DNA from: Streptomyces niveus
GTDB taxonomy: Bacteria; Actinomycetota; Actinomycetes; Streptomycetales; Streptomycetaceae
Assembly: GCF_002009175.1 (NCBI RefSeq)
Contig: NZ_CP018047.1
Location: 1,674,001-1,738,000 of the forward strand
Direction: 5' to 3'
Length of the DNA: 64,000 nt
The translations under genes were made by a program, and so were the position numbers. This document shows, piece by piece, positions 42,513-51,254 of the stretch. The notes under the pieces are model-generated. The model saw nothing but the letters and a program-made list of their open reading frames with translations. It was not told the origin of the DNA and did no database searches. Position 1 is the stretch's first letter. Each line of letters begins with the position of its first letter.

Positions 42513-45500
42513 AGAATGCCCCCAGGTAGGACATAGGCCGCAATACGCGACTTCAAGTAACTTTCCATCTTTGATTCCACGAAGATCCTGCATTCGTGTT
42601 CGCTCTCAAACAACGGATTGTCACCGGTCATGAGGGTCTTTACCCAGCGGACGGTGGTATCCATCTCGTTCTGGAGCATCCGCTGAACTTTTACCTGTAG
42701 CGCAGCCGGTCGCTCACTCGCCGGCACGAGCGATGCTCTAACGATTTCATTGATTCCCCTTGGAGCCATGGGGTTATATTTTACGACCACATCTTCCCAT
42801 GTCGTATTTGGTAGATGCGCCGATTCCCACGTCATCGTGCTGGTCGCCAACGCTATCGGGTTGCGGCCCCCCTCCACAGCGAACATCAGTCGCACTACGG
42901 AGGCAAGTTGCGCAATCGCCTTGGGATCACTCGAAATCGCCTGGTTTGATGGTCGCAACCCTTGAGCCACTTCCGCGACAGCCTGTTGGAGCTCTGGAGT
43001 GGTATACCCTTTTTTCGATAATCCGTCTAAGATATTAATGACGAACGGATCGTAATGCCCTCCCCTGCCAAGCCCGAAGGTCTTTATGTGGCCAGGCATT
43101 GACGAATAAGTCTGGTTTTCCTTCACTTCAACGCCTGGGACAACCTCAACATAATCGGCTGTCTTCGGATCGCGGCGCAGGTTCTCGTCATGGATGGCCA
43201 GGGCTTCGGCGGCCTGGGACAATCCGGGGCGGGACGGGAGAGGCACATCCTTAACCTTGGGCTTTTTTCCAGTGACAGCGGCCCGGGCCGCCGCCGCTTC
43301 TTCCCGTTGCTCCTGCGTCTCGATCCGATTGTCTTCACGCTGCTGCTTGGCTTTCATTCGATCCTGCTGGATCTTCTTTGCATCCTCTATGATATCCGGC
43401 CGGGTTATCAGGTCGGCCCCAATTCTAGAAAGCATTACATGCAAATCTGGTCCGAGTTTGCTTACGACCTTCTCAGCTACCTTTCCTTCCGGGTTCACCT
43501 TGGCAATGACATCGACATTGCCTTCATTGCGTCTAACGATAAGACTGGAGAGGCGGTATATCCCCCGCCAAATAAGGAGCTGAGAACGAAGACGCGGCTC
43601 AGACACATTACGCCCGATAAGGGCATAAACTTTGGGCCGAAGAGCGCTTATAGCCCGATCAAGGCGTTGCTGCTTTTTTTGTTGGCGCCCGGATGGATCC
43701 CTATCAGGATCGCCCTTTTCTTTCTTCTGCTCCTTGCTCTTGAGATTTCTCCAGAGCGCCTTGCCCTTCTTGGCGATGAAGTCGACGATCTTGTCTATGG
43801 CCCGGGTGACCGGGCGCGAGACCGACTGGAACACCGACTTGACCTTGTTCGCCAGGCCGCCGATGCCGAGAAGGGCCGCGAGGAAGCCGATCAGCAACGG
43901 GACGCTTGCCGCGAGCGCGGCTTCCACCATCTTTGGGACGCCTGCCTGGGCGCCGTTGGCGATTTGGATTACCGCGTCCAGGACCGCGTTGACGAAGTCC
44001 GCGATCTGGGCGCCCTGCGTCACGATGAAGGTGACGATGTCGATGATTCCCTTGACCGCCCGGACAAAGGCGGACGCCGGGTTCAGCAGGGAGAGGATCC
44101 AGGTGATCCCCGCGATCAGGACCGTCGGGATCAGGTACGTCGTCAGTTTGGAGAGGATCGTCGCCTTGAGGTCGCCCGTCTCCGCCTGGATTTCCTTCAC
44201 CGCGCCCGCCGGGCCCTCCCGGGCCAGGCTCTGGGCCAACGGGACCGAGGATTCGACCTTGGACATCGCCTCGTCCGGGACGCCCTTGCGGGTGACGCGG
44301 GCGCGGATGTTGTCCCAGGTCAGGCCCAGCAGTGAGCCGATGATCTGGATGATGCCCTTGAGGTCGAACCTCGCGGGGAGTTCCAGGCCAGCCTTGACCG
44401 CCGTGCCCAGCAGCCACGACACCACGCCGGTCTTGAGGTGGTCCGCGATATTGGTGATGAAGAGGTTCAGGCCCGCGCCGACCGCCCTGACCAGATTGCC
44501 CAGGAAACCGATCGGGTCCTTGATGATCTTCATAATCGCCGAGGCGGCCTTGGCGAGGATGCCCAGCAGAAGGTTCTTCAGCTCGTTTATGGTCTTGATC
44601 GCACCGACGATCGCGTCCTTCGCCTTGTCGATCAGCCCCTTGTTCGCCTCCTGGAGTTTCTTTATCTCCTCATCGACCTTGTTCAGTGCCGCCGTGTACT
44701 TCGTGGCCAGGTCCTGGACCAGTTGTTCGGACTTCTCGTCGACCGTCGCTTCCAGATCGTCGAACTTCCCCGCGAAGTCCTTCGCCGCCTCCTCACCGAA
44801 TGCCTTGAGATCCGCGGGAAGTCTGTCGACCTCTGCCTTCAACTCGGCCCGGCCCTTGGCGATACGGGCCTTCGCCCGGCCCAACTCGGCCCCGATGATG
44901 TCCGCGACGGACGAGATCACCGTCTGCATCTGGGAGACGTAGAGCTTTCGCGCCTCCTGGTAGAGGTTGTTCGCCTCCTTCGGCAGCCCGGCGAACTTGT
45001 CCTTCACCCACCGGCCTTTGCCCATCAGGCCCGAGTACCGCTTGTCCTTGTACTTCTTCATCCGGCGCTTGTGGTCCGCCGTGAACGCGTCCCGCGCCGC
45101 CTTCTCGCCCGACGTGAACGCCGTGTCGACCTTCTTGTCCAGGCCGGACAGCGTCTCCTCGACGTCCTTCTTCGTCCCGTCGTAGACCTTCTGGAGCTTC
45201 GCCGTGACCTCGGCGCGTTTCTTCTCGTCCTTGCTCTTGGTCTCGCCCTTTCCGCCGTCGACCTCCTTCCCGGCCGCGCCACGGGTCGCCGTCAGGGCCG
45301 TCATCGCCTGCGCGCCGGACGCCGCCGCGCCCTCCTTCGCCGCGGCCAGCTGCTGGTCCTCCGCCGCCCTGCCCTTCGCCGGGGCTTTCGCCGCGTCGGC
45401 CTCGGACGTCTTCTTCGCGGACAGCGCGTCGTTGAACTCGGGCTCGTTGCCCTTCGCCAGCTGCTCCTCGGTGACCTCCGCGTCCGCCATCGCCTGGTCG

Positions 45501-46243
45501 TTCTGCGCCGGCCCCTCGGAGAAGTCCGTCACCGCCGCCGGCTGCTTCTCCGGGATCGCGTCCGACGCGGACGGCGCACCGGGGTTGGCCGGGGGCTGGT
45601 CCGCCGTGAGCGGGGTGACTTCTTTCTCCTTGGCCGCCGAGGTGTCGGGCGGAGCCTGGGTGGCCGTGTCGATGTCCTTGGCCGACGACTCCTTGCCGTC
45701 CGTGACCTTCCCGTCGACCTCCGCCTTGACCTGGTCCGCCTTGCCCGACTTGGAGAACTTGTCGGCCTCGTCCAGGTTCTTCGGCGCCTGCGCGTCGATC
45801 GCCTTGTTGACCGCCTCGATGAAGGCCGCCTTGTCGAACTCACCGGGCTTCGCCGCGTCCAACTTCTCGGCGTTCGCGGCCTTGCCCTGGGCCTCTCTGT
45901 CGTCCGGCGGAGCCACCGCCGCGTCCTGCGACGCCTTCGCCTCACCCACCGCGGGCGGATGCGCGGCGACGCGTGCCTTCTTCGCCGCCACGTCCGCCTT
46001 CACCTTGCGGAAACCCGCTGCCTGGGCCGGCGACGGCTTCACCGGAGCCGTATAGCGCTGAGCCACAAGGCGGGAGACCGCCGCGTTACCGGCCGTGCTC
46101 TGAAGACGTTGGAGGCCGCGGCGGTCCGGGCGTGCCGGAGCCGTCCTCGTACGGGAGACGTCGACACGTGAGACGTCCACACGGGTGGCGGCGGACGGGC
46201 CGGACCGGGACGGGCTGTCGCCCTTCTCCGGGACCGCCTTCAT
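42509..46243 (-). CDS. Large CIS-linked protein with A+T-rich C-terminal domain, putative effector
   Basis: A 1244-residue protein from ATG 46243 (GGGGAGGGG upstream). A disordered head has the motif LQRLQSTAGNAAVSRLVAQR (about 43-62), related to one in the DUF4157 protein. An Ala/Lys/Asp-rich part (about 70-330) is followed by coiled coil (about 330-560), then hydrophobic stretches (about 560-620, 705-725, 735-770, 785-805) with LGLTWDNIRARVTRKG. From about residue 834 the DNA becomes A+T-rich (42541-42600 is 25/60 G+C), and TTA codons appear (1072, 1075). The last 240 residues (GRNPIALATSTMTWESAH) are a compact unknown domain. Best read as a polymorphic-toxin-like cargo; a tape-measure role is the alternative. 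Confidence 0.65.
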   Translation of the reverse strand: MKAVPEKGDSPSRSGPSAATRVDVSRVDVSRTRTAPARPDRRGLQRLQSTAGNAAVSRLVAQRYTAPVKPSPAQAAGFRKVKADVAAKKARVAAHPPAVGEAKASQDAAVAPPDDREAQGKAANAEKLDAAKPGEFDKAAFIEAVNKAIDAQAPKNLDEADKFSKSGKADQVKAEVDGKVTDGKESSAKDIDTATQAPPDTSAAKEKEVTPLTADQPPANPGAPSASDAIPEKQPAAVTDFSEGPAQNDQAMADAEVTEEQLAKGNEPEFNDALSAKKTSEADAAKAPAKGRAAEDQQLAAAKEGAAASGAQAMTALTATRGAAGKEVDGGKGETKSKDEKKRAEVTAKLQKVYDGTKKDVEETLSGLDKKVDTAFTSGEKAARDAFTADHKRRMKKYKDKRYSGLMGKGRWVKDKFAGLPKEANNLYQEARKLYVSQMQTVISSVADIIGAELGRAKARIAKGRAELKAEVDRLPADLKAFGEEAAKDFAGKFDDLEATVDEKSEQLVQDLATKYTAALNKVDEEIKKLQEANKGLIDKAKDAIVGAIKTINELKNLLLGILAKAASAIMKIIKDPIGFLGNLVRAVGAGLNLFITNIADHLKTGVVSWLLGTAVKAGLELPARFDLKGIIQIIGSLLGLTWDNIRARVTRKGVPDEAMSKVESSVPLAQSLAREGPAGAVKEIQAETGDLKATILSKLTTYLIPTVLIAGITWILSLLNPASAFVRAVKGIIDIVTFIVTQGAQIADFVNAVLDAVIQIANGAQAGVPKMVEAALAASVPLLIGFLAALLGIGGLANKVKSVFQSVSRPVTRAIDKIVDFIAKKGKALWRNLKSKEQKKEKGDPDRDPSGRQQKKQQRLDRAISALRPKVYALIGRNVSEPRLRSQLLIWRGIYRLSSLIVRRNEGNVDVIAKVNPEGKVAEKVVSKLGPDLHVMLSRIGADLITRPDIIEDAKKIQQDRMKAKQQREDNRIETQEQREEAAAARAAVTGKKPKVKDVPLPSRPGLSQAAEALAIHDENLRRDPKTADYVEVVPGVEVKENQTYSSMPGHIKTFGLGRGGHYDPFVINILDGLSKKGYTTPELQQAVAEVAQGLRPSNQAISSDPKAIAQLASVVRLMFAVEGGRNPIALATSTMTWESAHLPNTTWEDVVVKYNPMAPRGINEIVRASLVPASERPAALQVKVQRMLQNEMDTTVRWVKTLMTGDNPLFESEHECRIFVESKMESYLKSRIAAYVLPGGIL

Positions 46244-46498
46244 CCGCTCGCCCCTCCCCTTCGGCCGGACGTGACTTGTCAGGGTGCGCGGCGGCGAAGC
46301 GGGGCACGCAGAGTGCGCGTACCAAGTCGAGGGCAGAGCAGGCCGGTTGGGCGGGGGTGACCGCGTTGCCTGATCGGGCACTCGTCGGTGCACGGCGGGG
46401 CGGCCGGGCATCCGTTCCCGAAGATCGGCTCAGTGGCGAGAATGACCGGCGTTCCCCGGTCCGGTTCCTGTCGAGGAGAGCGTCAAGGAGAGGCCCTT

Positions 46499-48046
46499 AT
46501 GCCGTCGTACCTGTCCCCCGGCGTCTACGTCGAAGAGGTCGAGTCCGGCTCACGGCCGATCGAAGGGGTGGGCACCTCGGTAGCCGCCTTCGTCGGCTTC
46601 GCACAGAAGGGGCCGTTCGACGAACCGACGCTGATCACGAACTGGAGCCAGTACGTAAGCACCTTCGGCGACTTCGTCGACGGTACGTACCTCGCCACCT
46701 CCGTCTACGGGTTCTTCTCCAACGGCGGAGGCGTCTGCTATGTCGTACGGATCGGCGACGGCTCCTCCGCGAGCGGCGACGGGGAGACGGGCGAGCTCGC
46801 CCCGGGCGCGGAGGTGCAGGTCGGGCCCTACGCCGTGAAGCCCCGCCCGGGTGTCGCAGGTGAGATCAGCGTCGAGGTGACGGCGGCCGAGGGCGACGAC
46901 CCGCCCTCCGACACCTTCCAGCTCATCGTGCGGCGAGACGGGCAGGTCGCGGAGACATACCCCTCCGTGACGACGAAGCGCAGCAAGGAGAACGTCGCGA
47001 CCCGCGTCAACGCCAAGTCCGAGCTGATCGAGGTACGCGAACCGGGACGCGGCGCCGCCCCCGCCCGGCCCGAGCCTCAGACGGTCACGCTCGCGCCGGC
47101 CGCCCCCGCCGATCCGGCGGCCGGCGGTGCCGGTGCACTCGCCCCGGAAGTGTACGTCGGCGACGCCGACAGCCGTACGGGGCTTGGCGGGCTGGAGGCG
47201 GTCGAGGACATCACGATGGTCGCCGTGCCCGACCTGATGAGCGCGTACCAACGCGGGCTGCTGGACCTGGAGTCGGTGATCGCCGTACAGCAAGGGGTCA
47301 TATCCCACTGCGAGTTGATGGGCGACCGGGTGGCGATACTGGATCCGCCACCCGGTCTTTCGGCGCAGCAGGCCAGGAGTTGGCGTACGGACCGGGCGAA
47401 CTTCGACTCCAAGTACGCCACCCTCTACTACCCGTGGATCAGCGTCGCCGACCCGGCGTCCGGCCGCCCCGGCCTCGTACCGCCCAGCGGGCACATCGCC
47501 GGTGTCTGGGCGCGCAACGACGACACGCGCGGGGTGCACAAGGCCCCGGCGAACGAGGTCGTACGGGGCGCGGTCGCGCTCCAGACCCAGCTCACCAAGG
47601 GCGAGCACGATCTGCTCAATCCGATCGGGGTGAACTGCATCCGCGCCTTCCCCGGCCGCGGAATCCGGGTGTGGGGCGCGCGGACCCTCGCGTCGGACCC
47701 GGCCTGGCGATACCTCAATGTCCGGCGGCTCTTCAACTACCTGGAGGAGTCGATCCTCGCGGGAACGCAGTGGGTGGTCTTCGAGCCGAACGACGACGCG
47801 CTGTGGGCGCGTGTCCGGCGCACCGTCTCGGCGTTCCTGGTCAACGAGTGGCGAAAGGGGTCGCTGTTCGGGCTGACTCCGGACGAGGCGTTCTACGTGA
47901 AGTGTGACCGCGAGACGAATCCGCCCGAGAGCATCGACGCGGGCCAGGTCGTCTGCGAGATCGGGGTCGCACCGGTCAAACCGGCCGAGTTCGTGGTGTT
48001 CCGGCTCGCCCAACTGACGGGCGGCAGCGGCGGCATCGACGAATGA
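46499..48046 (+). CDS. CIS contractile sheath protein
   Basis: A 515-residue phage-tail-sheath protein. ATG 46499 follows AAGGAG by 9 bases. The N terminus LSPGVYVEEVESGSRPIEGVGTSVAAFVG and the C-terminal LFNYLEESILAGTQWVVFEPN and FLVNEWRKGSLFG are sheath signatures. A variable outer domain (about 115-225, with a Pro/Ala-rich loop) is inserted. It polymerises around the tube and shortens on firing. There is only one sheath gene, unlike the three of Afp. Divergent from the effector-like gene across 255 bases that must hold both promoters. Confidence 0.95.
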   Translation: MPSYLSPGVYVEEVESGSRPIEGVGTSVAAFVGFAQKGPFDEPTLITNWSQYVSTFGDFVDGTYLATSVYGFFSNGGGVCYVVRIGDGSSASGDGETGELAPGAEVQVGPYAVKPRPGVAGEISVEVTAAEGDDPPSDTFQLIVRRDGQVAETYPSVTTKRSKENVATRVNAKSELIEVREPGRGAAPARPEPQTVTLAPAAPADPAAGGAGALAPEVYVGDADSRTGLGGLEAVEDITMVAVPDLMSAYQRGLLDLESVIAVQQGVISHCELMGDRVAILDPPPGLSAQQARSWRTDRANFDSKYATLYYPWISVADPASGRPGLVPPSGHIAGVWARNDDTRGVHKAPANEVVRGAVALQTQLTKGEHDLLNPIGVNCIRAFPGRGIRVWGARTLASDPAWRYLNVRRLFNYLEESILAGTQWVVFEPNDDALWARVRRTVSAFLVNEWRKGSLFGLTPDEAFYVKCDRETNPPESIDAGQVVCEIGVAPVKPAEFVVFRLAQLTGGSGGIDE

Positions 48047-48088
48047 CCTGCCAGGGAGTAGCGGAGAAGACGGAGTAAGGAGTCAGTT

Positions 48089-48532
48089 GTGCCACTTCCC
48101 GATCTCGACAGTTCGGTCGGGCATTCCTTCGGCCTCGAATTCGACAGCGTCGTCATCAAACAGATCACCGAGGTCAGCGGTCTGAAGATGGAGCAGGACG
48201 TCATCGAGCTGAAGCAGAACACCGCCGACGGCAAGTACGCCATCAAGAAGCTGCCCGGCCGGCCCAAGGCCGGAGAGGTGACCGTGACCCGCGGTCTCAC
48301 GGAGGACAACAGCTTCGAACGCTGGATCAAGGACTCGCGGTTCGGGCGCATGACGGACGCCCGCCGCAACGGCGCCGTCATCGTGTACGACTACGAGGGC
48401 CTGCCCATCAAGCGCTACACGCTCATCAACGCCTGGCCGAAGTCGCTGGAGATCGGGACGCTCAAGGCCGGTGACACCTCGGTCCTGACGGAGAAGCTCG
48501 CGATCACGTACGAGAGCATGGAACTCGGCTGA
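48089..48532 (+). CDS. CIS inner tube protein (Afp1-like)
   Basis: A 147-residue T4-gp19-like tube protein starting at GTG 48089 after AAGGAG. Features: FGLEFDSVVIKQITEVSGLKM, EVTVTRGLTEDNSFERWIKD, and the final LAITYESMEL. It stacks in rings inside the sheath and is expelled on contraction. Located 42 bases after the sheath gene; its stop overlaps the next ATG by one base (TGATG). Confidence 0.93.
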   Translation: MPLPDLDSSVGHSFGLEFDSVVIKQITEVSGLKMEQDVIELKQNTADGKYAIKKLPGRPKAGEVTVTRGLTEDNSFERWIKDSRFGRMTDARRNGAVIVYDYEGLPIKRYTLINAWPKSLEIGTLKAGDTSVLTEKLAITYESMELG

Positions 48533-48966
48533 TGCGCCGCACCGTTCAGTTCCAGGCCGCCGAGCGGGCCCCACAGGAAGGGCGCCAACCGGAGCCACTG
48601 CGAACCGAGTTCGGCTTCGAGCTGCCGCGCGGGTACGTCGACGAGTCGGGCACCGTGCACCGTACCGGCGTGATGCGGCTCGCGACCGCCAGGGACGAAC
48701 TGGTGCCGCTGCGGGACGACCGGGTACGCGAGAACTCGGCGTATCTGTCGGTCGTCCTGATCTCGCGGGTCGTGACCAGGATCGGCACCGTCGACGACAT
48801 CCATCCGGGCGTGATCGAGGACCTGTTCGCCTCCGACCTGGCATTCCTCCAGGACTTCTACCGCCGGATCAACGCGGAGGGCCACACCCGCGCCGCCGTC
48901 ACCTGTCCGTCCTGCCAGGAGGAGTTCGCGGTGGATCTCGCCGGTGGCCGCCTGGGGGAATCGTGA
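48532..48966 (+). CDS. CIS assembly-type protein with CxxC motif
   Basis: A 144-residue protein. The central part GVMRLATARDELVPLRDDRV, and VVLISRVVTRIG, resembles small phage-tail assembly proteins found between tube and tape-measure genes. A single CPSC motif near the C terminus (about residue 125) could bind metal with other residues. Its stop overlaps the next GTG (GTGA). Probably an assembly chaperone rather than a structural part (inferred from position). Confidence 0.7.
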   Translation: MRRTVQFQAAERAPQEGRQPEPLRTEFGFELPRGYVDESGTVHRTGVMRLATARDELVPLRDDRVRENSAYLSVVLISRVVTRIGTVDDIHPGVIEDLFASDLAFLQDFYRRINAEGHTRAAVTCPSCQEEFAVDLAGGRLGES

Positions 48967-49106
48967 CGTACGCGGCCGACCTGCTGTACGAGGAAGTCGC
49001 GTACCTCGCCTATCACTTCCACTGGCCGCTCGACGATCTGCTGGACCTGGAACATCCGGAGCGTCTGAAGTTCGTCGCGCAGGTCGCCCGTCTCAACGGG
49101 CACTGA
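48963..49106 (+). CDS. Small CIS protein (DUF6760-type, 47 aa)
   Basis: A 47-residue protein: MTYAADLLYEEVAYLAYHFH opens it, then WPLDDLLDLEHPERLKFV. It overlaps the upstream gene (GTGA). Short DUF6760-type proteins with the same YEEVAYLAYHFHWP pattern follow the CxxC protein in many CIS and phage-tail loci; by position it resembles the second tail-assembly chaperone. Highly likely to be real from coupling and sequence. Confidence 0.85.
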   Translation: MTYAADLLYEEVAYLAYHFHWPLDDLLDLEHPERLKFVAQVARLNGH

Positions 49107-49130
49107 CGGCACGGGGAGGGCGGGAGATCG

Positions 49131-50759
49131 ATGGGGCTGATGTCCTGGCTGCGCGGGGATCGTTCGGGGGCGCAAATAACTGAAGCTGCGTCAGATGCCA
49201 TGCCGGAACAGGTAGATCGGGTCGATGTGCATCGGCTGGCGCCCATGCAGCGCACCGTGCTCGGGCAGGATCTCGTCATCGACCCCGCCGGGTTCCAAGG
49301 CGCGCTGTCCACCAGGCAGGAGACCGCGCTCGGTACACCGTTGGGGCATCTGGTCAGCCCCGACGCACCCACGGGAGTGGTGCACGGACTTGCCGCTCCC
49401 GCGCGTCCCGTGCCGTCGGCTCAGCGGACGGTCGAGATGCCGATGCGAAGGGCGGCGGTGGGCGGGCGACGCCCCGATACGAGCGTGCGAATGCCTTCGG
49501 TCGCGGCGGGTTCTGCCGAGGTGCCCGTGCCCCTACAGCGCGCTTCCGTGCCCGTACAACGTGCATCCGCCGCCATGACCTCCGCCGGTACGTCTGCCGT
49601 GGCCGATCTGCCGGTACGTCATCTTGTTAGCGAACAGGCTTACTTGCCCGTCTCCGGTCCCTCCCAGGAGCCGGCCGAACAGCGTGCGGCCGAACCCGAC
49701 CCCCCTGCCGACCCGCTCCCCCGGCGAGCACCCGGACTCGGCGCACCGCTGCCCGGGTTGCCGCCGACAGCTCAGCGGCAGGCAGCTGCCTCCGTACCGG
49801 GGAGGGGCACTCCGGAGATACCGTCGGATCCGGAAAGGCCGCCCGTCGTCACGCCGTTGCTCGGCGACGATCCGCTCGTGGGTGCCGTAGCCGGGGAGAG
49901 GGAGGGCGGGGACGAGGCTCCGTCCCCAAATGCTCCCGTAGCTCCTGTACAACGCTCTGTTGCTGTCTCCAGGCCGATGCCCGTATCGCCCACCGTCCCC
50001 CTGCTCGGCGACCGGCCACTGACCCTTCGTACGGCGGGCGTTGAGGCAACGTCGAGCGGTGGCCCGGCAGCATCCGTCCAGCGTGAAGTAGAGGGTGACG
50101 CCGGACCTGCGCGGACCGTGGCCGTGCGGTGGACGACCACGTACGAGCCGGACGTACCTCCCCGTCCGAGTCTGCCGCCGCTACCGCACCACTCACCGGC
50201 TCCCCTGCCAGGACCCTTGCAGCGCTTGGCAGTTGTCCCTCTCGCATCGATGCGGCCCACACCGTCACCCCCCGTCGCCGTCCCCGTTCAGCGGCAGACC
50301 AGCAACGGCGCGCCACCCGTGCCGCCGGGCTCCCTGCCTCGTAACGACGGTGGCGCCAGGCTTCCCACGGCCGGCGCCTTCGCCGTGGCCGCCGGGGTGG
50401 CACAGCGGATGCCCGACGGGAGCGTCGTCTTCGGTACAGCCGCCGAACCTCCCTCCGGCACCTCGCGGCCGGTCGTCCAGCGTGACGCCGAACTCACCGA
50501 GGACCCACCACCACCCGACCTCGACACCGACCCCGGCCTCGCCCCCGCCTCCGACCCCGTACCGAACGCCGAACCAGAGCCCGCCGGCGAGAGCGACACC
50601 CCCGCGCCCCCCGCGGGTGCCGGGCCCGGGAAGGCGGGCGCGCCCGTGGTGACCGACGAACTGGTCCGCGCTCTGTACGCGCCGCTCAGTCGGCTGTTCA
50701 AGGCAGACCTCCGACTGGAGCGCGAACGCGCCGGATTCCTGATCAATACCCGTCACTGA
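49131..50759 (+). CDS. Pro/Ala-rich CIS protein with about twelve QR motifs
   Basis: A 542-residue protein, mostly disordered (Pro, Ala, Val, Arg). It carries a short motif at about twelve spread positions, such as PLQRAS, PVQRAS, PVQRSV, VQREVE, PLQRLA, PVQRQT and VQRDAE. The head MGLMSWLRGD is conserved-looking, and a helical C-terminal segment (about 500-542: TDELVRALYAPLSRLFKADL) is likely the structured anchor. It sits where phage tails encode the tape measure, after the small chaperone-like genes. Similar QR motifs occur in the DUF4157 protein tail. Function unknown. Confidence 0.75.
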   Translation: MGLMSWLRGDRSGAQITEAASDAMPEQVDRVDVHRLAPMQRTVLGQDLVIDPAGFQGALSTRQETALGTPLGHLVSPDAPTGVVHGLAAPARPVPSAQRTVEMPMRRAAVGGRRPDTSVRMPSVAAGSAEVPVPLQRASVPVQRASAAMTSAGTSAVADLPVRHLVSEQAYLPVSGPSQEPAEQRAAEPDPPADPLPRRAPGLGAPLPGLPPTAQRQAAASVPGRGTPEIPSDPERPPVVTPLLGDDPLVGAVAGEREGGDEAPSPNAPVAPVQRSVAVSRPMPVSPTVPLLGDRPLTLRTAGVEATSSGGPAASVQREVEGDAGPARTVAVRWTTTYEPDVPPRPSLPPLPHHSPAPLPGPLQRLAVVPLASMRPTPSPPVAVPVQRQTSNGAPPVPPGSLPRNDGGARLPTAGAFAVAAGVAQRMPDGSVVFGTAAEPPSGTSRPVVQRDAELTEDPPPPDLDTDPGLAPASDPVPNAEPEPAGESDTPAPPAGAGPGKAGAPVVTDELVRALYAPLSRLFKADLRLERERAGFLINTRH

Positions 50760-50811
50760 CCGATGCGCCCGCCACCGCTGTACGTCGCCCCGCCACCGAG
50801 AGGTACGTGTC

Positions 50812-51249
50812 ATGGCCACCGCCCAGGACAGCGATCCCGCCGTCAGCGTCTGCTTCGTCGTGACGATCGACGACATCGAGCTCGGGTCGTTCAACACGTG
50901 TGACGGCCTGGGGTGCGAAGTCGTCCTCGAAACGCGGGAAGAAGGTGGCAACAACGGGCATGTGTGGCAGCTGCCGACCCGGTTGAAGTACTCCAACGTG
51001 AAGCTGTCCCGGCCGCTCACCAGCGAGACGGAGAAGGTGGCGCGCTGGTTCGCCACGATGACGACCGGCTTCAGCCGCAAGACGGCGCACATCGAGGCGC
51101 GGACCGGTGACGGGCGGAAGGTCGCCCAGTGGGGGCTGCTGGAGGTCGTCCCCGTGCGCTGGACGGGGCCTTCGTTCACGCCCGAGTCGCCGAAGGTCGC
51201 GATGGAGACGATCGAGATCGCCCATCACGGCTATGTGATGGAGGGCTGA
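50812..51249 (+). CDS. CIS second tube / tube-initiator protein (Afp5-like)
   Basis: A 145-residue gp19/Hcp-type tube-fold protein: VCFVVTIDDIELGSFNTCDG, RLKYSNVKLSRPLTSETEKV, and the closing VAMETIEIAHHGY. In Afp/PVC the second tube paralogue joins the tube to the spike and baseplate. It starts 53 bases after the QR-motif protein and heads the baseplate genes. Confidence 0.9.
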   Translation: MATAQDSDPAVSVCFVVTIDDIELGSFNTCDGLGCEVVLETREEGGNNGHVWQLPTRLKYSNVKLSRPLTSETEKVARWFATMTTGFSRKTAHIEARTGDGRKVAQWGLLEVVPVRWTGPSFTPESPKVAMETIEIAHHGYVMEG

Positions 51250-51254
51250 GCGCC

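Noticed and set aside
43190..46171. Plus-strand frames of 381, 436 and 577 codons across the putative effector
   Set aside because: Composition is that of an antisense strand (Leu/Arg/Val-rich); the minus-strand frame is uninterrupted for 1244 codons with a proper ribosome-binding site.
42509..46243. Assigning a named toxin activity to the C-terminal domain
   Set aside because: No catalytic motif was recognised with confidence, so only an effector-like role is proposed.
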